Part shown: positions 17,211 through 25,951 of the stretch, piece after piece
How positions within the stretch are numbered: position 1 is the stretch's first letter
How the letters are laid out: each line of letters opens with the position of its first letter
DNA from: Stenotrophomonas sp. UBA2629
GTDB lineage: Bacteria; Pseudomonadota; Gammaproteobacteria; Xanthomonadales; Xanthomonadaceae
DNA: 64,000 bases
Direction: 5' to 3'
Assembly: GCA_002359895.1 (NCBI GenBank)
Contig: DEOB01000010.1
Coordinates: 730,251-794,250 of the forward strand
Made by a program: the position numbers and the translations under genes
The notes under the pieces: generated by a model
Databases searched by the model: none
What the model saw: only the letters and a program-made list of their open reading frames with translations
Told to the model about the DNA's origin: nothing

Positions 17211-19631
17211 GTGCCACGACGCTACGATTCAGACGAATTCGACGACGATACCGACGACAGCCAGCCTGTGTGGCGCAGCCGCCTTATCACGTGGGGCTTG
17301 GCCGCTGCGGCCTTGGGCTTGGGCTTCCTGATCCCGTATACGCTGTACCTGAACGGTCAGGTCACGCAGCGATTTGGTGAACTGCGTTGGCAGATCCCGA
17401 CGCGCGTGTATGCCCGTCCGTTGGTGCTCAGCCCCGGGGTGGCGATGAACGCCGCCACGCTCAAGACCGAGCTGGCAGCATCGGGTTACCGCGACGATGG
17501 CACCGGCAGCAGTCCGGGCACCTATAAGGTGCAGGGCGCCACGTTCACCATTTCCAGCCGTGGCTATAACGATGTGGACGGCCGCGTGGCACCGCGTCAG
17601 TTGAGCGTGGTGGTCTCGGGCGGCCAGGTCGGCTCGGTGCGCGAAGGCGGCAGCCGTAAAGCGGTGAAGGCCGCACGCTTGGACCCGGCGCGCATTGCCA
17701 CGCTGTACGGCCAGAAGCAGGAAGAGCGGCGACTGGTGCGGGTATCGGAAACCCCGGAGCTGCTGGTCACCGGCCTGCAGGCGGTGGAAGACAGAGACTT
17801 TGCGCGGCATCACGGTATCGACCTGAGCGGCATCGTGCGCGCGGTGTGGGTGGCGGTGCGCAGCGGTGGCGAAACGCGGCAGGGCGCCAGCACCTTGACC
17901 CAGCAGTTGGCCCGCAGCGGCCTGCTCGGCATCGGCAAGGAGCAGACGCTCACCCGTAAATTCAATGAAGTGCTGTACGCGCTGATCATGGAAGCGCGTT
18001 ACGACAAGACCACCATTCTGGAGGCCTACCTCAACCAGGTGTATCTGGGGCAGCGCGGCAGTCAGGCCATCCACGGTGTGTCGTCGGCGGCGGAGTTCTG
18101 GTTCGGGCGTGATCTCAATGCGCTCACCACCGAGCAGGTGGCGTTGCTGATCGGCTTGGTGAAAGGCCCGTCGTACTACGACCCGCGCCGCAATCCGGAG
18201 CGCGCGCTGGACCGCCGCAATTTCGTGCTGGGCAAGCTGCATCAGAGCAATCTGATCGACGACGCGGAGTACCAGCGTGCGCTCAAGGCGCCGCTGGGCG
18301 TGTCCAAGAGTGCAGGGTTGGCGGCGGCCAACCGCTTTCCGGCTTACATCGACCTGGTGCGCCGTCAGCTGGGTAACGATTACCCCGAAAGCGTGCTGCA
18401 GGGCGCTGGCTTGAATGTCTTCACCGGCATGTCGCCTTCGGCGCAGGCCTATGCCGAAGGCGCGGTGCAGCACACCATCAAATCGCTGGAAAACAAGCGC
18501 CGCCCCGAGCTGCAGACGGGCATGGTGCTGACCGATGTACACAATGGCGACGTGCTGGCGGTGATCGGCAGCCGCGATGTGTCCGAGCCGGGTTTCAATC
18601 GCGCCATCGAGGCGCAGCGCCAGGTGGGCTCGCTGCTCAAACCGTTCGTGTACCTGCTGGCGTTGGCACAGCCTGATCGGTTCTCGCTGGCCAGTTGGGT
18701 GGATGACTCACCGGTCACGGTCAAGCTCAGCCGTGGCCGCAACTGGACGCCGGACAACGCCGACAACCGCAGCCACGGCACGGTGCGCCTGATCGACGCG
18801 CTGGCACGGTCCTACAACCAGGCCACGGTGCGGGTGGGCATGCAGGTCGGGCCGGAGCGGCTGACCCAGCTGATCCACGTGTTGGCCGGGCTCAAGGCCG
18901 AGTCCAACCCGGCGGTGATTCTGGGTTCAACCGACCAGAGCCCGTATGGCATGGCGCAGCTGTATCAGTTCCTGGCCTCCGGTGGCGAAATCCAGCCGCT
19001 GCACGCGGTGCGTGGCGTGGTGGATGCGCAGGGCAAACTGCTCAAGCGCTACGACAAGAGCCCGGCGCCCGCGCAGGAAGGCGACTCCATTGCCGCCAAC
19101 CTGATCAGCGTGGCGCTGCAGCAGGTGGTTTCCAGCGGCACCGCGGCGCGGCTCAACGCCGATGGCTTGGGCCGGCTGCAGGCAGCCGGCAAGACCGGCA
19201 CTTCCAATGACGGCCGCGACAGCTGGTATGCCGGCTATACCGGCGACCACCTGGCCGTGATCTGGATGGGCAACGACCAGAACGAGCAGACCGGGCTGTA
19301 CGGTTCCACCGGCTCGATGCGGGTGTGGTCGGGCATCTTCCGCAACCTGCCCAGCAAGCCGCTGCATGTGAACAACAAGGGCCTGGACTGGCAATACATC
19401 GAGGCCGCTGGCAGTAATGCCACCGATGAAGGCTGCCCGGGCGCGCGACGCTTCCCGTTTGTGGTCGGGTTTGCACCGCAGTACGTGCCCTGCACGATGC
19501 CCGCCGAAGCGGCGCCGGCGGAGGGCCAGGGCGGCGAGCAGCAGAGTGGTGGCTGGCGCAGCTGGTTCGGCATGGACCCCAAGCCGGCTGAACCGGCAGC
19601 GGCCCCCGCTACCGAAACACCTGCGCGATAA
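17211..19631 (+). CDS. mrcB: Penicillin-binding protein 1B (bifunctional peptidoglycan synthase)
   Basis: Class A PBP that polymerises and crosslinks peptidoglycan in the periplasm. The start codon is GTG. An acidic cytoplasmic tail (DSDEFDDDTDD) precedes a single membrane anchor (about residues 27-48). Next come a UB2H-like region and the GT51 transglycosylase domain with catalytic Glu193 in EDRDFARHHG and the GASTLTQQL motif. The transpeptidase domain has the nucleophile Ser474 in SLLK and KTGTS starting at Lys661. The tail is Pro/Ala/Glu-rich. At 806 residues it fits PBP1B. Its TAA overlaps the ATG of the following lipoprotein gene, so the pair is probably one operon. A lipoprotein partner is reminiscent of LpoB, but the downstream protein is not LpoB by sequence. 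Confidence 0.94.
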   Translation: MPRRYDSDEFDDDTDDSQPVWRSRLITWGLAAAALGLGFLIPYTLYLNGQVTQRFGELRWQIPTRVYARPLVLSPGVAMNAATLKTELAASGYRDDGTGSSPGTYKVQGATFTISSRGYNDVDGRVAPRQLSVVVSGGQVGSVREGGSRKAVKAARLDPARIATLYGQKQEERRLVRVSETPELLVTGLQAVEDRDFARHHGIDLSGIVRAVWVAVRSGGETRQGASTLTQQLARSGLLGIGKEQTLTRKFNEVLYALIMEARYDKTTILEAYLNQVYLGQRGSQAIHGVSSAAEFWFGRDLNALTTEQVALLIGLVKGPSYYDPRRNPERALDRRNFVLGKLHQSNLIDDAEYQRALKAPLGVSKSAGLAAANRFPAYIDLVRRQLGNDYPESVLQGAGLNVFTGMSPSAQAYAEGAVQHTIKSLENKRRPELQTGMVLTDVHNGDVLAVIGSRDVSEPGFNRAIEAQRQVGSLLKPFVYLLALAQPDRFSLASWVDDSPVTVKLSRGRNWTPDNADNRSHGTVRLIDALARSYNQATVRVGMQVGPERLTQLIHVLAGLKAESNPAVILGSTDQSPYGMAQLYQFLASGGEIQPLHAVRGVVDAQGKLLKRYDKSPAPAQEGDSIAANLISVALQQVVSSGTAARLNADGLGRLQAAGKTGTSNDGRDSWYAGYTGDHLAVIWMGNDQNEQTGLYGSTGSMRVWSGIFRNLPSKPLHVNNKGLDWQYIEAAGSNATDEGCPGARRFPFVVGFAPQYVPCTMPAEAAPAEGQGGEQQSGGWRSWFGMDPKPAEPAAAPATETPAR

Positions 19632-20170
19632 TGCCAGCCATGAACGACATGCCCTTGCTCCGCTCCGCCGTGGTTGCCACCGCAGCCTCCCTGTTGCTCA
19701 GCGCCTGCATCAGCGCGCCGCCGGTTAGGCCCAGCGTGGTGGACAGCACCACGCCCGCGCAGCGTTTGGCCGCCGTGGACGCCATTGCCGGCGTTGATGA
19801 CACCGAGTTGTCGGTGCAGCCGTTGCGTGATGCGCAGGTGGACGACCTGCATGCATCGGCCATCGCCAAGCGCAAGGCCGGTGATCTGGACGGCGCGGCC
19901 GCAGCCTTGAATGAAGCCTTGCTGCTGGTCGACAACGACCCCGGCATCCTGCAGGAACGCGCCGAAGTGGCGTTGCTGCAGGCCGATTGGACGCGTGCCG
20001 AGTCGTTGGCGAAAAAGGCAGTGGATCTGGGCTCACGCACTGGGCCGCTATGCCGCCGTCATTGGGCCACCATCGAACAATCGCGCCTGGCCCGTGCCGA
20101 GAAGGAGAACGCCGTCTCCGCCCACGCGCAGATTGAAGGCTGCACCGTGCCGGGGATCAAGCGCTTCTGA
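19631..20170 (+). CDS. Small TPR lipoprotein downstream of mrcB
   Basis: A 179-residue protein with a lipoprotein signal: hydrophobic ATAASLLLSAC, the lipobox Cys being near residue 26. A Pro/Ser-rich linker leads to a helical domain with at least two TPR-like units (AIAKRKAGDLDGAAAALNEA and VALLQADWTRAESLAKKAVD). The C-terminus has two more Cys (GPLCRRHW, EGCTVPG) that could pair. The ATG overlaps the mrcB stop codon; a second ATG three codons later is also possible. The position suggests a partner or regulator of PBP1B at the outer membrane, which is inference from coupling alone. The residue after the lipobox Cys is Ile, compatible with outer-membrane sorting. Confidence 0.8.
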   Translation: MPAMNDMPLLRSAVVATAASLLLSACISAPPVRPSVVDSTTPAQRLAAVDAIAGVDDTELSVQPLRDAQVDDLHASAIAKRKAGDLDGAAAALNEALLLVDNDPGILQERAEVALLQADWTRAESLAKKAVDLGSRTGPLCRRHWATIEQSRLARAEKENAVSAHAQIEGCTVPGIKRF

Positions 20171-20224
20171 TCGGCACGCACGGCCTGCGTTTGCCGGCTG
20201 TTGCAGACCGACGAAGTGATCGTC

Positions 20225-22330
20225 ATGTCTGATCTGGTTCACCGCAGTTGTCAGGCACTGGACGTAGGTGGCGAGCTTGCGCGCCAGCTGGATGCCTTCG
20301 TGCCGCGCCCGGCGCAGCTGCGGTTGACCGGCGCCATCGCCGAGGCTTTCCAGCAACGTGATGTGCTGTTGGCCGAGGCTGGAACGGGCACCGGCAAAAC
20401 GTTCGCGTATCTGGTGCCTGCGTTGCTGTCGGGCCTGAAGACCATTGTCTCCACCGGCACCCGCGCGCTGCAGGACCAGCTCTATCACCGCGATCTACCA
20501 CGTGTGCGTGCCGCCTTGGGCGTGGGCCACCGTGCCGCGCTGCTGAAAGGGCGGGCGAATTATCTATGCCGCTACCGGCTGGACCAGGCACGCGGCGAGC
20601 CACGCTTCACCAGCACCGAACAGGTGGCGCAGTTCCAGCGCATCGTCACCTGGTCCGGGCGCACCCAGTACGGCGATGTCGCCGAACTGGATGGCCTGGC
20701 CGACGATTCACCGCTGCTGCCGATGGTCACCTCGACCATGGACAACTGCCTGGGCACGGAATGCCCGTTCTGGGACGACTGCTTTGTGGTGCGTGCGCGG
20801 CAACGTGCGCAGGAAGCGGACCTGGTGGTGGTCAACCATCATCTGCTGCTGGCCGATCTCGCGCTCAAACAAGAGGGCTTCGGTGAAATTCTGCCGGGCG
20901 CGCAGGCGTTCGTCATCGACGAAGCACATCAGCTGCCAGAGCTTGCCGCGAATTTCTTTGGTGAGGGCTTCGGCATGCGTCCGTGGCAGGAGCTAGCACG
21001 CGACAGCCTGGCCGAATGCCGCAGCGTTGCCGGTGCGCAGGCGACCTTGCAGCAACCGGTAGCGACCTTGGAGCTGGCATTGCGCGAACTGCGCGATGCG
21101 ATGGAAAAACTGCCGCAGCGCGGCACCCGGTGGCGCGCGCTGGCGGTGCCGCAGGTAGCCGATGGCTTTGACGCGGTGGCCGCTGCATTGGCGCAACTGC
21201 ATGCTGCACTGGCGCTGCTGCGCGAAACCTCGCCCGGCCTTGATGCGTGTCATGCACGCGCGCAGGAAGGCATGGCGCGTCTGTCGCGTTGGCTGGACGA
21301 ACCGGCTTCGGCTGAAGACCTGGATTGGGAGGTGGAAGTCGCCAGTCCTTCAGTCGATGAGTCGCAGGCGCCAGCACCTTCCGATTCGCTGTTCCCTGCG
21401 GTCAGCGCATCGGATGTGCTCTGGTACGAACTCACCCCGCGTGGCTTCCGTTGCCAGCGCACGCCGATGGATGTCTCCGGCCCGCTGCGCGAGCACCGGC
21501 TGCGTTCGATGGCGGCATGGGTGTTCACCTCGGCAACGCTGACCGTGGATGGAAAATTCGAGCATCTGGCGACGCGGCTGGGTTTGGACGACCCCGATAC
21601 GCTGGTACAACCCAGTCCGTTTGATTGGCAGCAACAGGCGCTGTGTTACCTGCCCAAGAACCTGCCCGATCCAGCGGCGCGGGGTTTTGGTACCTCGCTG
21701 ATCGCTGCATTGACGCCGGTGCTGGAAGCCTCGCAGGGGCGTGCCTTTCTGTTGTTTGCCTCGCATCGCGCGTTGCGTGAAGCCGCCGAAGCATTGCGTG
21801 CTGGGCCGTGGCCGCTGTTCGTGCAAGGCGAGGCGCCGCGCGCCAGCCTGTTGCAGCGTTTTCGCGAATCCGGCAATGGTGTGCTGCTTGGTTCGGCCAG
21901 TTTCCGCGAAGGCGTGGACGTGGTGGGCGACGCGCTCAGCGTGGTGGTCATCGACAAACTACCGTTTGCCGCGCCCGACGATCCCGTGTTCGAAGCGCGG
22001 TTGGATGCCATCCGTCGCGATGGCGGCAATCCGTTCCGTGATGAACAACTGCCGCAGGCGGTCATCGCCCTGAAGCAGGGCGTAGGCCGGCTGATCCGCA
22101 GCGAGACCGACCGCGGTGTACTGGTGCTGTGCGACCCGCGTCTGCTGTCCAAAGGCTATGGCCGCGTATTTCTGGATTCACTGCCGCCGTTCCGGCGCAC
22201 CCGCGAGCTGGCCGATGTGCAGGCCTTCTTTGCGCGACAATGGGCGCCGGAGCCCGATGCCACCGCCGAACCGGCCGATACTCCTCCTGCCGACGCGGAT
22301 GTTGCCGCGCCGCCTTTTTCCCTGTCGTGA
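20225..22330 (+). CDS. yoaA: DinG-family iron-sulfur DNA helicase YoaA
   Basis: XPD/DinG-type 5'-3' superfamily 2 helicase acting in DNA repair. Walker A GTGTGKT is at residues 53-59. Four Cys (115, 175, 180, 186) are spaced as in the Fe-S cluster domain. The DEAH box starts at Asp232 (IDEAHQLPE). The C-terminal core has SASFREGVDV and the motif VI stretch QGVGRLIRS. At 701 residues it is longer than E. coli YoaA (636). A TTG eight codons upstream is in frame, but the ATG matches the family start. It is followed 9 bp later by tsaB, the same neighbour as in E. coli (yoaA next to yeaZ/tsaB), which favours YoaA over DinG. Confidence 0.9.
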   Translation: MSDLVHRSCQALDVGGELARQLDAFVPRPAQLRLTGAIAEAFQQRDVLLAEAGTGTGKTFAYLVPALLSGLKTIVSTGTRALQDQLYHRDLPRVRAALGVGHRAALLKGRANYLCRYRLDQARGEPRFTSTEQVAQFQRIVTWSGRTQYGDVAELDGLADDSPLLPMVTSTMDNCLGTECPFWDDCFVVRARQRAQEADLVVVNHHLLLADLALKQEGFGEILPGAQAFVIDEAHQLPELAANFFGEGFGMRPWQELARDSLAECRSVAGAQATLQQPVATLELALRELRDAMEKLPQRGTRWRALAVPQVADGFDAVAAALAQLHAALALLRETSPGLDACHARAQEGMARLSRWLDEPASAEDLDWEVEVASPSVDESQAPAPSDSLFPAVSASDVLWYELTPRGFRCQRTPMDVSGPLREHRLRSMAAWVFTSATLTVDGKFEHLATRLGLDDPDTLVQPSPFDWQQQALCYLPKNLPDPAARGFGTSLIAALTPVLEASQGRAFLLFASHRALREAAEALRAGPWPLFVQGEAPRASLLQRFRESGNGVLLGSASFREGVDVVGDALSVVVIDKLPFAAPDDPVFEARLDAIRRDGGNPFRDEQLPQAVIALKQGVGRLIRSETDRGVLVLCDPRLLSKGYGRVFLDSLPPFRRTRELADVQAFFARQWAPEPDATAEPADTPPADADVAAPPFSLS

Positions 22331-22339
22331 TTGCCTGCC

Positions 22340-23047
22340 ATGAAGCTGCTTGCCTTTGAAACCGCCACCGAAGCCTGTTCTGTTGCCCTGTATGTCGATG
22401 GGCAGGTTCTGGAGCGTTTCGAGGTCGCGCCACGCAGGCACGCCGAACTGAGCCTGCCGTGGGCCGAGCAGTTGTTGGCCGAAGCCGGCATCCGCCGCAA
22501 TCAGCTCGATGGCATCGCGCTGAGCCGTGGCCCCGGCGCGTTCACCGGCGTGCGCTTGGCCATCGCCATCGCGCAGGGTATTGCCTTGGCGCTGGACCGC
22601 CCGCTGCTGCCGGTGTCCACGCTGCAGACGCTGGCAATGCGCGCGCCGCACTCCGCACCGCAGGTACTGGCCAGCATTGATGCGCGCATGGGCGAGATCT
22701 ACGCGGCGAGCTTCATGCGCGATGCAGGCGGTGAACTGCGGTTGCAGGGCAGCGAAGTGGTGATCGCGCCGGAGGCGTTTGAATTGCCGGCTGGTGATTC
22801 GCAATGGGCCGGCGTCGGTACCGGTTTCAGTGCCGTGGACGGCGTGCTCGCCGCCCGTTTTCAATCACGCTTGGCGTCGTTGGATGCCCAAGCACTGCCC
22901 TGTGCCGCGGATGTGTTGAAGATCGCCGTGCCGGCCATGCTGCGCGGCGAAGGCATCGCGCCGGAGTTGGTGCAGCCGGCTTATCTGCGTGACAACGTGG
23001 CGCTTACGCTGATCGAGCAGCAGGCACTGCGCGCGTCCAAGGGCTGA
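22340..23047 (+). CDS. tsaB: tRNA threonylcarbamoyladenosine biosynthesis protein TsaB
   Basis: Partner of TsaD and TsaE in making t6A at position 37 of ANN-decoding tRNAs. The 235-residue protein has the ASKHA-fold start LLAFETATEACSVALYVDG. The TsaB pattern SRGPGAFTGVRLAIAIAQG follows at about residues 60-80, with a divergent C-terminal half. It lacks the metal-binding His pair of TsaD, as expected. The ATG is preceded by a short gap after yoaA (9 bp), so the two are co-transcribed. The gene converges on the tonB-like gene with 45 bp between stops. Confidence 0.94.
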   Translation: MKLLAFETATEACSVALYVDGQVLERFEVAPRRHAELSLPWAEQLLAEAGIRRNQLDGIALSRGPGAFTGVRLAIAIAQGIALALDRPLLPVSTLQTLAMRAPHSAPQVLASIDARMGEIYAASFMRDAGGELRLQGSEVVIAPEAFELPAGDSQWAGVGTGFSAVDGVLAARFQSRLASLDAQALPCAADVLKIAVPAMLRGEGIAPELVQPAYLRDNVALTLIEQQALRASKG

Positions 23048-23092
23048 TTGCTCATCACCCACGCAGCGGCTGGTGCCGCGCGTGCGGCAGAC

Positions 23093-23983
23093 TCAACGAT
23101 CGTCGCGCAGCTCGCCGCCGGGCAGGAACACCCACGTGCGGGTCACCTGCAGGATGTCGATGTCGTCGTCTGTCTTGGGCAGCGCCGGGAACGGCTGCGC
23201 CAGTTCAATCACCCGCAACGCGGTGGAATCCAGCAGCGGTACGCCACTGCTGCGCAGCACGCGGCTGCTTTCCACGCTGCCATCGCGGCGCACGCCCACG
23301 CTGATCACCACCTGGCCGCCTAGCCGACGCTGGCGCGCTTCATCGGGATAGTTGAGGTTACCCACGCGCTCGGCGCGGTCCACCCACGCACGCAGATAAT
23401 TGGCGTAGACATATTCACGCGTGCTGGCCGACACGAACTTGCGGTTGGGACGCTTGGCGTACTGCTCCGAGCGCAGGTGCACTTCGGCGGCCAGGCGCGC
23501 CATCTCAGCATCGCGCTGTTCGCGCGCGGTCATGGCGGCGTACGGGTCGGGCCGGTCCGGCAACGGCTGCGACTGGGCAGCGACCACGCTGTCTTTGCCA
23601 TGCGCGCTGGTGACGATGCGCGCCTGCGGCGGTGGCGGTGCGGCCGCGCTCTGCTGCTGCAGTGGAATCGGCGCCAAGCCGTCCTGCAGCTGCGGCACGA
23701 TGCCGGCCTGGCTGTCGCGTGGCCGCTGCGCCTTGTCGTGGTCGCCGCCGCCCTGCTGGTTGGCCTGGGCCAGGAAATCAGCCTGTTTGGGCGTCAGCGG
23801 CGTGCTGGTCTGGCTGAAGATCACATCCAGCGTTGGCACCAGCGGTGCGTTGTCGCTGACCGCAAAGCCCACGCCAAGAATCAGCAACCCGTGCACCAGC
23901 AGTGACAGCACCAGCGTGGCCGTCAGGCGCTGCTGATCGGTGACGCGGGGCGCGACAGGCAGTGAGCCGGGGCTGGCACTCAT
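23093..23983 (-). CDS. tonB3: TonB-family energy transducer, TonB3-like
   Basis: A 296-residue inner-membrane protein. One N-terminal helix (about residues 20-42, LVLSLLVHGLLILGVGF, with the TonB-type Ser and His) is followed by a long Pro/Gln-rich periplasmic span. The C-terminal TonB domain (about 205-290) contains YPDEARQRRLGGQVVISVGV and DGSVESSRVLRSSGVPLLD. The start ATG overlaps the gshB stop (ATGA), so gshB and this gene form one leftward unit. In Pseudomonas aeruginosa the order tonB3-gshB-pilG is the same, and TonB3 there is needed for twitching and pilus assembly. By context I infer a type IV pilus link rather than iron uptake. It may still serve TonB-dependent receptors. Confidence 0.85.
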   Translation of the reverse strand: MSASPGSLPVAPRVTDQQRLTATLVLSLLVHGLLILGVGFAVSDNAPLVPTLDVIFSQTSTPLTPKQADFLAQANQQGGGDHDKAQRPRDSQAGIVPQLQDGLAPIPLQQQSAAAPPPPQARIVTSAHGKDSVVAAQSQPLPDRPDPYAAMTAREQRDAEMARLAAEVHLRSEQYAKRPNRKFVSASTREYVYANYLRAWVDRAERVGNLNYPDEARQRRLGGQVVISVGVRRDGSVESSRVLRSSGVPLLDSTALRVIELAQPFPALPKTDDDIDILQVTRTWVFLPGGELRDDR

Positions 23984-24930
23984 TGCTGCAGACCGGCCTC
24001 GATCGCGTCAAACAGCTGCCCGGCGATATTCAGGCCGTACTGCGCATCCAGCTCACGCACGCAGGTGGGGCTGGTGACGTTGACTTCGGTGAGGTAGTCG
24101 CCAATCACGTCCAGCCCGACAAAACGCATGCCGCGGCGCTTCATCTCCGGGCCCACCTGGGCGGCAATCCAACGGTCGCGCTCGCTCAGCGGCCGGCCTT
24201 CGCCGCGGCCGCCAGCGGCCAGGTTGCCGCGGAACTCATCGCCCTGCGGAATCCGTGCCAGGCAGTAATCCACCGGCTCGCCATCGATCAGCAGGATGCG
24301 TTTGTCACCGGCGGTGATATCCGGGATGAAGCGTTGCGCCAGCGTCTGGTTGCGGCCGCCGTCGCTGAGCGTTTCCAGAATCACATTGAGATTGGGGTCG
24401 CCGGTGCCCGTGCGGAAAATCGAGCGCCCGCCCATGCCGTCCAGCGGCTTGAGCACGGCTTGGCCATGTTCGAGCACGAACGCCTTCAGTTCGGCGGCAT
24501 TGCGGCTGACCAAGGTCGGCGGGCAGCACTGCGGGAACAGCAGCGCGGCCAGCTTCTCGTTGTAGTCACGCAGCCCCTGCGGGTCGTTGACCACCAGCGC
24601 GCCGGCCTGCTGGGCCACGCTCAGCATGTGCGTGTCGTACAGGTACTCGCCGTCGAACGGCGGGTCCTTGCGCATCAGCACCACCTGGCCGGGGCCAAAC
24701 TCCAGCGGCGCGAACTCACCCAGGGTGAACCAGTCGGCCTTGTCGTCGCGCACCTGCAACGGTGCCACGTGTGCGACGGCCTTGCCGCCGTGCAGGGACA
24801 ACCCACCCGGGCGCACGTAATGCAGCCGGTGACCACGGCGCTGGGCTTCCAGCAGCATGGCGAAGGTGGTGTCCTTGCTGATCTTGATGTGGGCGATGGG
24901 GTCCATCACCACGATGACGTCTAAAAGCAT
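23980..24930 (-). CDS. gshB: Glutathione synthetase
   Basis: ATP-grasp ligase joining gamma-glutamylcysteine and glycine, the last step of glutathione synthesis in the cytoplasm. The 316-residue length equals E. coli GshB. Visible motifs are the start DVIVVMDPIAHIKISKDT, MRKDPPFDGEYLYDTHML, the ATP-grasp stretch VLKPLDGMGGRSIF, and RFIPDITAGDKRILLIDGEP. The C-terminal GLDVIGDYLTEVNVTSPT carries metal and substrate ligands. It is divergent from pilG across a 238-bp spacer and coupled to the downstream tonB3-like gene by a 4-bp overlap. Confidence 0.96.
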   Translation of the reverse strand: MLLDVIVVMDPIAHIKISKDTTFAMLLEAQRRGHRLHYVRPGGLSLHGGKAVAHVAPLQVRDDKADWFTLGEFAPLEFGPGQVVLMRKDPPFDGEYLYDTHMLSVAQQAGALVVNDPQGLRDYNEKLAALLFPQCCPPTLVSRNAAELKAFVLEHGQAVLKPLDGMGGRSIFRTGTGDPNLNVILETLSDGGRNQTLAQRFIPDITAGDKRILLIDGEPVDYCLARIPQGDEFRGNLAAGGRGEGRPLSERDRWIAAQVGPEMKRRGMRFVGLDVIGDYLTEVNVTSPTCVRELDAQYGLNIAGQLFDAIEAGLQQ

Positions 24931-25081
24931 CGGGGGAATCCGTCAGGTCAGGTGCCGATGTTAGCGTTTCGGGGCGGGGGCGCCCAGCGCGCAGCGGCAG
25001 GCAGGGCCTGAATGGAGCTGCGCGGAAATTGAGACTTGGTTCACACTGATGCTTTCCGCAGGCGGATCTGATGGGCGTTGC

Positions 25082-25110
25082 TTGACAGTTTGGCGCAGGG
25101 CTGGGATATA
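25082..25110 (+). promoter_or_regulatory. Sigma-70-like promoter of the pil-chp operon
   Basis: A consensus -35 (TTGACA, 25082-25087) and a -10-like GATATA (25105-25110) are separated by exactly 17 bp. They lie about 60 bp before the pilG start and in its direction. The -10 matches consensus at four of six positions. No other promoter of this quality is seen in the gshB-pilG spacer. Confidence 0.65.
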
Positions 25111-25168
25111 GATGCGCTTTCACGGTCGCATCGCATTCGATGTGGGCCGGGTGTCCGGGGACTAGCAA

Positions 25169-25570
25169 ATGGTTGAAAACATGACTGCGGGTGGGGAACT
25201 CGCAGGGTTGAAGGTGATGGTCATCGATGACTCGAAGACCATCCGGCGCACGGCGGAAACACTGCTCAAACGCGAAGGCTGTGAGGTCGTGACCGCGACC
25301 GATGGCTTTGAGGCGTTGGCAAAAATCGCCGACCAGCAGCCGCAGATCATCTTTGTCGACATCATGATGCCGCGCCTGGATGGTTATCAGACGTGCGCAT
25401 TGATCAAGGGCAACCAGCTGTTCAAGTCGACCCCGGTGATCATGCTTTCTTCCAAAGATGGCCTGTTCGACAAGGCGCGTGGCCGCATCGTCGGCTCCGA
25501 GCAATATCTCACCAAGCCATTCACCCGCGACGAACTTCTAGGTGCCATCCGCACATACGTAAACGCCTGA
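25169..25570 (+). CDS. pilG: Type IV pilus response regulator PilG
   Basis: Single-domain CheY-like receiver of the Chp pathway, promoting pilus extension in P. aeruginosa. It has 133 residues. The acidic pair is in VMVIDDSKTIRR, the phosphoacceptor is Asp64 in FVDIMMPRLDGY, the conserved Ser is in MLSSKDG, and the Lys is in LTKPFTRDEL. No output domain is present. First gene of the operon pilG-pilH-pilI-pilJ-chpA-chpB-like-chpC, behind a good promoter. An 18-bp gap separates it from pilH. Confidence 0.95.
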   Translation: MVENMTAGGELAGLKVMVIDDSKTIRRTAETLLKREGCEVVTATDGFEALAKIADQQPQIIFVDIMMPRLDGYQTCALIKGNQLFKSTPVIMLSSKDGLFDKARGRIVGSEQYLTKPFTRDELLGAIRTYVNA

Positions 25571-25588
25571 CCAGGGGGGAAAGGCACA

Positions 25589-25951
25589 ATGGCTCGAATT
25601 CTTTTGATCGAGGACTCACCGACCGACAGGGCGGTGTTCACACAATGGCTGGTCAAGGCCGGCCACGAGGTTCTGGCGGCCGACAATGCCGAAGAAGGCC
25701 TGCAGATTGCCCGCGACCAAGGTCCGCAGCTGGTGCTGATGGATGTGGTGCTGCCGGGCATGAGCGGCTTCCAGGCCACCCGCGCGCTGTCGCGTGACCA
25801 GGCCACCCGGGACATCCCGGTGCTGATCGTCAGCACCAAGGCGATGGAAACCGACAAGGCCTGGGGCATGCGCCAAGGCGCTACCGACTACATCGTCAAA
25901 CCGCCGCGTGAGGACGACCTGATCGCGCGGATCAACAAACTGGTGGGTTGA
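25589..25951 (+). CDS. pilH: Type IV pilus response regulator PilH
   Basis: Second CheY-like receiver of the system; in P. aeruginosa PilH acts with or against PilG, linked to retraction and as a phosphate sink. It has 120 residues with the acidic pair in LLIEDSPTDRAVF, phosphoacceptor Asp52 in LMDVVLPGMSG, and Lys in YIVKPPRED. A strong GGGG/AAAGG Shine-Dalgarno region precedes the ATG. The TGA stop overlaps the pilI ATG by one base, indicating translational coupling. Confidence 0.95.
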   Translation: MARILLIEDSPTDRAVFTQWLVKAGHEVLAADNAEEGLQIARDQGPQLVLMDVVLPGMSGFQATRALSRDQATRDIPVLIVSTKAMETDKAWGMRQGATDYIVKPPREDDLIARINKLVG

